Assembly (NCBI GenBank): GCA_910574995.1
Contig: CAJTCS010000001.1
Coordinates: 248,001-312,000 of the forward strand
Direction: 5' to 3'
Length of the DNA stretch: 64,000 bases
Source: Oscillospiraceae bacterium
GTDB taxonomy: Bacteria > Bacillota > Clostridia > Oscillospirales > Acutalibacteraceae
The notes under the pieces are model-generated. The model had not been told where the DNA came from. It ran no database searches and saw only the letters and a list, made by a program, of their open reading frames with translations. Position numbers and translations under genes: made by a program. This document shows positions 59,282 to 64,000 of this stretch, piece by piece; within the stretch, counting starts at the first letter, position 1, and each line of letters opens with the position of its first letter.

Positions 59282-60739
59282 ATGAAAACAATGCAAGCTG
59301 ACGTGGTGGTGATAGCCTGCGGGCCTTCCGGGCTTGCCGCCGCTATTTCCGCCGCCGAATCCGGCTTTTCCGTCATCGCCCTGGAAAAAGCCATCAATAC
59401 CGGGGGCGCCGCCAATATGGGCATGGGTCCCCTGGGGCTGAACACGACCATCCAGACCCAGGAGCTTTCCAACGTCACCGTGGACAAGGCCTTTAAGATG
59501 TTCATGGAGTACACCCACTGGCGGGTAGACGCAAATCTGGTGAAGCAGTATTTTGAAAAGTCCGCCGACACCATCGCGTGGCTTCAGGACATGGGCGTGG
59601 AGTTTTTTAAGGCGTCCCGGTACTTCCCCGGCAGTGAAGCCACCTGGCACATTGTAAGGCCCGAGTCCGGCAAGCCCGGCCCCCGGGCCGCCGCCACCAT
59701 GATGAAGCGCATGACCGAGCGCGCACAGGCCCTGGGTGTGGAAATCTTCTTTGAAACGGCGGGCGACCACCTTGTAACAGAGGACGGCAGGATTACAGGC
59801 GTCATCGCCAAAACGAAGGACGGCGGGGAACTGCGCATCGGCTGCAAGGCCGCCATCATCTGCACAGGGGGCTTTGGCGCCAATGAAAAGCTGGTGCATG
59901 AAAAAACCGGCTATACATACGATAAAGATTTCTTTGGCTTCCGCATCCCGGGCCTCGTTGGGGACGGCATGCGCATGGCCCAGGAGGTGGGCGCGGGCAC
60001 CACGGACATCAACATGGAGCTTGTTATTTCTATGGCGGGCGAGCACATGACCGACCCCATCCGCGCCGCTTTCAACCAGCCCAATCTGCTGGTGAACCTA
60101 GAAGGTGAACGGTTCTTCAATGAAGAGTTTTTTGAAAACTCCACTTTTGCCGCCAATGCTACCGCTATCCAGAAGGCCCGCTGCGGCGTGATGATCATTG
60201 ACGAAGCCATTAAGCGCCACTATGTAAAGCACGGCATCGACGTGCGCAGCATGGTGCTGAACCGGGAAAATGCCGAAGGCTTTGATGAGGACATCGAAGT
60301 CGCCATAAACAGCGGCAACCCCTACGTCTACAAGGCGGACACCCTGGAGGATCTGGCCGAAAAGGCCGGGGTCAAAAAGGAAACGTTTCTGAAAACGGTA
60401 GATATGTACAATTATTACTGCGAAACATACGACGCCCAGTTCGGCAAGCGGCAGGACTATTTAAAGCCCATCGTCAAGGCTCCCTTCTACGGGGCGAAGT
60501 TCTTCCCCGGCGCATACGGCACCTTGGGCGGCATCAAGGTGAACCACTATATGGAGGTTATCACCCCGGACTTCGAGCCTATCCCGGGCCTGTACGCCGC
60601 CGGCACGGACACCTGCACCATCTATGGCGACAGCTACATGTTCCTGCTGCCCGGAAACACCATGGGCTATGCCCTGAATTCAGGCCGCATGGCAGGCGAA
60701 AACGCCGCCGGATACCTGAAAAGCCTAACCAGAGTATAA
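59282..60739 (+). CDS. Fumarate-reductase-type FAD-dependent oxidoreductase
   Basis: The 485-residue flavoprotein has the FAD-binding loop VVIACGPSGLAAAISAAESG (near residue 8), GGAANMGMGP (near 42), AAIICTGGFGANEKLVHE (near 195) and the C-terminal GLYAAGTDTCTIYGDSYMFL with GNTMGYALNSGRMAGENA. It resembles the flavoprotein subunit of fumarate reductase/succinate dehydrogenase and soluble enoate reductases, which use FAD to reduce C=C bonds. The ATG at 59282 follows GGAGG at 9 bases. No Fe-S or membrane subunits are adjacent, so the electron donor is separate. In gut anaerobes such enzymes reduce plant phenolics, bile acids or urocanate; the substrate here is unknown. Confidence 0.88.
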   Translation: MKTMQADVVVIACGPSGLAAAISAAESGFSVIALEKAINTGGAANMGMGPLGLNTTIQTQELSNVTVDKAFKMFMEYTHWRVDANLVKQYFEKSADTIAWLQDMGVEFFKASRYFPGSEATWHIVRPESGKPGPRAAATMMKRMTERAQALGVEIFFETAGDHLVTEDGRITGVIAKTKDGGELRIGCKAAIICTGGFGANEKLVHEKTGYTYDKDFFGFRIPGLVGDGMRMAQEVGAGTTDINMELVISMAGEHMTDPIRAAFNQPNLLVNLEGERFFNEEFFENSTFAANATAIQKARCGVMIIDEAIKRHYVKHGIDVRSMVLNRENAEGFDEDIEVAINSGNPYVYKADTLEDLAEKAGVKKETFLKTVDMYNYYCETYDAQFGKRQDYLKPIVKAPFYGAKFFPGAYGTLGGIKVNHYMEVITPDFEPIPGLYAAGTDTCTIYGDSYMFLLPGNTMGYALNSGRMAGENAAGYLKSLTRV

Positions 60740-60770
60740 GCGTTTTTTATCGCTATCACTTCTTTACCCA

Positions 60771-60800
60771 AAGCCGCCCTTCGGGGCGGTTTTCCTTTTC
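60771..60800 (+). terminator. Terminator of the flavoprotein gene
   Basis: CCGCCC-TTCG-GGGCGG (60774-60789), a UUCG-tetraloop hairpin, is followed by TTTTCCTTTT. Confidence 0.92.
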
Positions 60801-60814
60801 CCCTTCCTGCCGCC

Positions 60815-60846
60815 GAAAAAGGCCCCGGGCAAATGCCGGGGGCCTT
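60815..60846 (-). terminator. Terminator of ispE
   Basis: On the minus strand the hairpin GGCCCCCGGC/GCCCGGGGCC (complement of 60821-60844, one mismatch) is followed by TTTTTC. It faces the flavoprotein terminator. Confidence 0.8.
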
Positions 60847-60873
60847 TCACCATATAAACGGGGGATGCAAACG

Positions 60874-61734
60874 TCAGATCCGGATTTCGGAGGAGCGCAG
60901 GGGGCGGGTGACATATACCTTCCCCTTTTCGTGGAGGAGGGAGGCGGCGTTCTGGGCGGCTTCCTCGCCGCTGAAAACGCCATATACCACCGAGCCGCTG
61001 CCTGTCATCATTGCGCCCAGGGCCCCGGCCCCCAACAGGGATTTCTTAATGTCCCGCACCTGCATCAGGCGCAGGGTTTCGTCAAAGCGGTTGGAAAGGC
61101 TTTGGGCCACCTGGCGCAGGTCGCCCTGCTCCAGCGCCGCCAGCATTTTGGGGGTGCCAAAACAGCGCGTCATGGGGTACTGGTCCAAAAGCGCATAGGC
61201 GCGCAGGGTGCTCATGCCCGCCGGCGGCTTGCAGATTACCAGGAAGCAGTCTGGCATCCTGGCCACTGGCTCCAGTATTTCCCCAATGCCTGTGCACCGG
61301 GCCGTGCCCCCTTCCAGGCAGAAAGGCACGTCCGCCCCCACCCGGGTGGCCAGCTCCCGCAGGGTGCCCATGGGGAGCTTGGCGTCGTATATCTTGTTCA
61401 AGGCCCGCAGCACCGCCGCTGCGTCTGTGCTGCCGCCCCCCATGCCCGCCCGGCTGGGGATACGCTTGCGGATGTTGATGGCAAGCCCCTCGTCCGGCTT
61501 GCCGATCTGCTGGAAAAAATACCGGGCGGCCCGGTAGGCCGTGTTAGAGTTGTCCACAGGCAGGTAACTGCGGCTGCACTGCAGGCGGATGCCTGCCGGG
61601 CCGCCGGGGGTCAGCTCCACCTCGTCCCACATGGCCACGCTTTGCATAATGGTATCTACCGTATGCAGGCCGTCCTCCCGGCGGCCTGTGATGTCCAGCG
61701 TCAAGTTGATTTTGGCATACGCTCTCACTTTCAT
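60874..61734 (-). CDS. ispE: 4-diphosphocytidyl-2-C-methyl-D-erythritol kinase
   Basis: IspE phosphorylates CDP-methylerythritol in the MEP route to isoprenoids. The 286-residue protein starts MKVRAYAKINLTLDI, the standard opening, and has the GHMP-kinase ATP loop IPSRAGMGGGSTDAAAVL near residue 90 and the C-terminal GALGAMMTGSGSVVYGVFSG. I chose ATG 61734 because AAAAGGAG lies upstream; a longer frame from 61842 overlaps the neighbouring gene. It is 26 bases downstream of the DUF362 gene and may be cotranscribed. Identification is secure. Confidence 0.95.
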   Translation of the reverse strand: MKVRAYAKINLTLDITGRREDGLHTVDTIMQSVAMWDEVELTPGGPAGIRLQCSRSYLPVDNSNTAYRAARYFFQQIGKPDEGLAINIRKRIPSRAGMGGGSTDAAAVLRALNKIYDAKLPMGTLRELATRVGADVPFCLEGGTARCTGIGEILEPVARMPDCFLVICKPPAGMSTLRAYALLDQYPMTRCFGTPKMLAALEQGDLRQVAQSLSNRFDETLRLMQVRDIKKSLLGAGALGAMMTGSGSVVYGVFSGEEAAQNAASLLHEKGKVYVTRPLRSSEIRI

Positions 61735-61760
61735 ACCGAATAAACTCCTTTTCGAGTCTG

Positions 61761-62894
61761 TCACAGGGTGAACAGCCCCAACCGCTTTACCTCTACCACA
61801 TGCCGGGGGCACATTTCGTGGCAGCAGAAGCACCGTATACACCGGCTATAGTCGATGCGGGCCCGCTTGCCTTCTATGGCGATAGCTTTCTGGGGGCAGC
61901 TTTCGGCGCACCTGCCGCAGCCCACGCACCCTGTTTTGCTGATGCGCGGCCAAGGCGTGGCCAGCCTTTTGGCGGCGGGGCGCAAAAGCCGGGGCAGCCT
62001 GTCCACAAAATCGGTGCTGGCAGCCTTGGCTTTTTTGAAATCCCCGGACCGCAGGCGGTCCATGGGCATACCCAATATTTCTATGTGTTCCGGCGATGGG
62101 GGCCCTAGGCCCCGCTGGGCCGCCAGCTCCAGCATCCGCACCGCCCCTGCTGGGAAACCGATCAGCCCGGCCATGCATACATCCAGGGCATAGGGGCTTT
62201 TCGAGGCCCCTAAAAGCCCGGCTTCCCGCCGGTCCCCGCCGGTAGGGCCGTCCCCTTCCATGGCCCAAACGCCGTCCATCAAGGCCAGGTCCGGCTGGAG
62301 GAAGTCACAGATATCTACCAGGGCGTGGGAGAAATCCTCCCGGTCGGGGAAACGGCAATGGATCTCCGGCTTTTGCAGGCCAGGCACCGCCCCGAACAGG
62401 TTCTTCACGGCCCCCGAATACCCCACCATGCCGTGGGTTTTCAGCTTCGCCAGGTCAATTAGGTAGTCATGCTCTAAAAAAGGCTCTACAATGGCGGCTT
62501 CCCGCAGCCGCTGCCCCTGGCGCAGGGGGACCTCCCGGCTTTTGCACTGGGTGTACAGCTGGAAGCCCCAGGCTTCCGCCATGTCCGTATAGCCGCTGCT
62601 TTTGAACACGGCCTTCATCCGGCCGGGGGTATAGGGGCCGCCGGGGCTTTCGGCAATCAGTACCTTGCCCCCCGCCCGCTGGACGCACCGCCCTACCGCG
62701 CAGGTAAAGGCCGGGTGGGTGCAGATGGCCGCCTCTGGCCTGGCCCCCATGATCAGGTTGGGCTTCAGCACCACCTGCATCCCCGGCTTGATCTCGTTAT
62801 ATATGCCCAACGCCTGGAAAGCGGCGTCTACCTGCCGCAACAGGGCGTCGGGCTCGTAACTGGGGCAGGCCCCCAGCCAGACTTTTTCCCTCAT
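61761..62894 (-). CDS. DUF362 protein with C-terminal 2x[4Fe-4S] ferredoxin domain
   Basis: The 377-residue protein has a DUF362 domain over residues 1-300: VVLKPNLIMGARPEAAICTH near residue 45, LIDLAKLKTHGMVGYSGAVK near 150 and LALMDGVWAMEGDGPTGGD near 205. The C-terminal ferredoxin part has CVGCGRCAESCPQ and CIRCFCCHEMCP. DUF362/ferredoxin proteins are widespread in Clostridia; their function is not settled, although electron transfer is likely. The start at ATG 62892-62894 overlaps the aminotransferase stop in ATGA, so the two are translationally coupled. Confidence 0.88.
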   Translation of the reverse strand: MREKVWLGACPSYEPDALLRQVDAAFQALGIYNEIKPGMQVVLKPNLIMGARPEAAICTHPAFTCAVGRCVQRAGGKVLIAESPGGPYTPGRMKAVFKSSGYTDMAEAWGFQLYTQCKSREVPLRQGQRLREAAIVEPFLEHDYLIDLAKLKTHGMVGYSGAVKNLFGAVPGLQKPEIHCRFPDREDFSHALVDICDFLQPDLALMDGVWAMEGDGPTGGDRREAGLLGASKSPYALDVCMAGLIGFPAGAVRMLELAAQRGLGPPSPEHIEILGMPMDRLRSGDFKKAKAASTDFVDRLPRLLRPAAKRLATPWPRISKTGCVGCGRCAESCPQKAIAIEGKRARIDYSRCIRCFCCHEMCPRHVVEVKRLGLFTL

Positions 62895-64000
62895 AGTTCC
62901 TGTAAAAACGCTTCCATGCGCTCCAAAGCCTCTGTGATATGCTTTACCGAATAACAATAGGAAATGCGCAGGAAGCCCTCGCCGCAGGCCCCGAAAGCAT
63001 CCCCGGGCACCACGGCCACGTGCTTGGAATAGATCAGCCTCTCACAGAATTCCCCGCTGGTCAGCCCCGTGCATTTGATAGAGGGGAACACGTAGAAAGC
63101 CCCTTCGGGTTCAAAGCACTTTAGCCCCAGCTTGTCCAGCCCGTCCAGGATCAGCCTGCGCCGCATGTCATATTGCCCCCGCATGTATTCCATGTCGTCG
63201 TCGCCGCCCCGCATGGCTTCGATGGCCGCGTACTGGCTGGTGGTGGGGGCGCTCATAATGGCGAACTGGTGTAGCTTGGTCATCAGGGAGATCAACTCTT
63301 TTGGGCCGCAGGCATAGCCCAGCCGCCATCCTGTCATAGAGTGGGACTTGGAAAACCCATTCACCAAAACGGTACGCTCTTGCATACCGGGCAGGGCCGC
63401 AATGGACACATGTTTTTCCTCCCCATAGGTCAGAGAGGCGTATATTTCATCGGAAAGCACCAGCAGCCCGTGTTTTTCCACCACCCGGGCCACAGCCTCC
63501 AGGTCGCCCCGGCGCATAACGGCCCCCGTGGGGTTGTTGGGGTAGGGCAGCACCAGCAGCTTGGTCTTCCCCGTGACTTTTTCCTCAATCTCCTCCGCCG
63601 TCAGCCGGAAGCCGTTTTCCGGCTTTGTCTCGATGGTCACCGGCACGCCCCCGGCCATGCGGGCGATGGGCTCGTAACAGACAAAGCTGGGCTGGGGGAT
63701 AAGCACCTCGTCGCCAGGGGAAAGCACGCAGCGCATGCACAGGTCGATGGCCTCCGAGCCGCCCACCGTAACCAATACATCGGTTTCCGGCGTGTAATCT
63801 ACCCGGTAATGCCGGGAGACAAAGGCCGCGATCTCCTCCCGCAGCTTAGCGAAGCCCCGGTTTGGCGTATAGCGGGTACGGCCCTTTTCCAGGCTTTCAA
63901 TGCCCGCCTCCCGGATATGCCAGGGGGTGTGGAAATCCGGCTCGCCTACGGAAAGGGAGATCACGTCCTCCATCTCGTTGGCGATATCGAAGTATTTCCG
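62891..64000 (-). CDS. Class I/II PLP-dependent aminotransferase, N-terminus beyond the window
   Basis: The visible 369 residues begin RKYFDIANEMEDVISLSVGE and include NNPTG (substrate contact) and VNGFSKSHSMTGWRLGY with the Schiff-base lysine. This is the aspartate/alanine aminotransferase-like group, close to PatA/AspC-type enzymes. About 15-25 N-terminal residues and the start lie to the right of the window. It heads a cluster with the DUF362 and ispE genes on the same strand, overlapping the former by four bases. The amino-acid substrate cannot be read from sequence. Confidence 0.9.
   Translation of the reverse strand, partial: RKYFDIANEMEDVISLSVGEPDFHTPWHIREAGIESLEKGRTRYTPNRGFAKLREEIAAFVSRHYRVDYTPETDVLVTVGGSEAIDLCMRCVLSPGDEVLIPQPSFVCYEPIARMAGGVPVTIETKPENGFRLTAEEIEEKVTGKTKLLVLPYPNNPTGAVMRRGDLEAVARVVEKHGLLVLSDEIYASLTYGEEKHVSIAALPGMQERTVLVNGFSKSHSMTGWRLGYACGPKELISLMTKLHQFAIMSAPTTSQYAAIEAMRGGDDDMEYMRGQYDMRRRLILDGLDKLGLKCFEPEGAFYVFPSIKCTGLTSGEFCERLIYSKHVAVVPGDAFGACGEGFLRISYCYSVKHITEALERMEAFLQEL

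Overview
The window looks like a chromosome segment of an anaerobic, Gram-positive gut-type Clostridia, probably Oscillospirales-like. This is an inference from the class III ribonucleotide reductase with an NrdR box, the SLH-anchored surface proteins, the Fe-S-rich flavoenzymes, the GPH-type sugar transporters, the GC-rich coding sequence and the debris of Firmicutes-type conjugative elements. No marker gene fixes the genus.

Layout. 1-13.9 kb is mostly housekeeping: nrdD under a promoter with an NrdR box, aspS, a KDPG-type aldolase with an IlvD/Edd-family dehydratase, a YbhJ-type aconitase-like hydratase, two divergent XRE regulators around a perfect palindrome, an Arc-like protein, apbE and asnA. 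13.9-16.9 kb holds remnants of large serine recombinases. 16.9-27.2 kb is the most coherent accessory locus: a divergent LacI regulator, then a flavodoxin-fold protein, a GPH transporter, a Gfo/Idh/MocA oxidoreductase, a DUF6379 protein, a TIM-barrel isomerase-like protein, an NTF2-like protein and a two-gene iron-sulfur electron-transfer module. The oxidoreductase + DUF6379 + TIM-barrel trio is the signature of oxidative C-glycoside cleavage (DgpA/DgpB-DgpC, DfgA-DfgB and CarB-CarC families). 27.2-32.2 kb has an NptA-like Na/Pi cotransporter with a PhoU-like tail, preceded by a leader that matches the yybP-ykoY (Mn2+) riboswitch, and a divergent SLH surface protein.

32.4-47.1 kb is a mosaic of broken mobile-element and cell-surface genes: frameshifted rfb-type sugar genes, a SirTM sirtuin beside an HTH-macrodomain fusion, a GPH transporter, a ClpP fragment, a VirD4 coupling protein with three followers, a stray piece of an InlB-like surface protein, serine recombinase pieces, RepA_N, a broken dnaC, tnpW, a group II intron tail and half of a second VirD4. 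47.4-51.2 kb repeats the LacI + TIM-barrel + GPH theme, but the transporter has an amber stop. 51.7-56.5 kb encodes an AT-rich 1601-residue GLUG/SLH surface protein. 56.8-57.95 kb is a short segment bounded by 26-bp direct repeats, containing the 3' half of a tRNA-Thr and a broken DUF6076-like gene. 58.0-60.7 kb has a divergent MFS transporter and fumarate-reductase-like flavoprotein that share promoter motifs with the 18-kb locus. 60.9-64 kb returns to housekeeping genes: ispE, a DUF362/ferredoxin protein and an aminotransferase cut by the window edge.

How it fits together (inference): LacI-controlled import (GPH/MFS), oxidation at the sugar (Gfo/Idh/MocA), C-C or glycosidic elimination (DUF6379 + TIM barrel) and disposal of electrons through the Fe-S flavoproteins would form a plant-glycoside catabolic system. 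Around it lies a hot spot where conjugative elements have repeatedly inserted and decayed.
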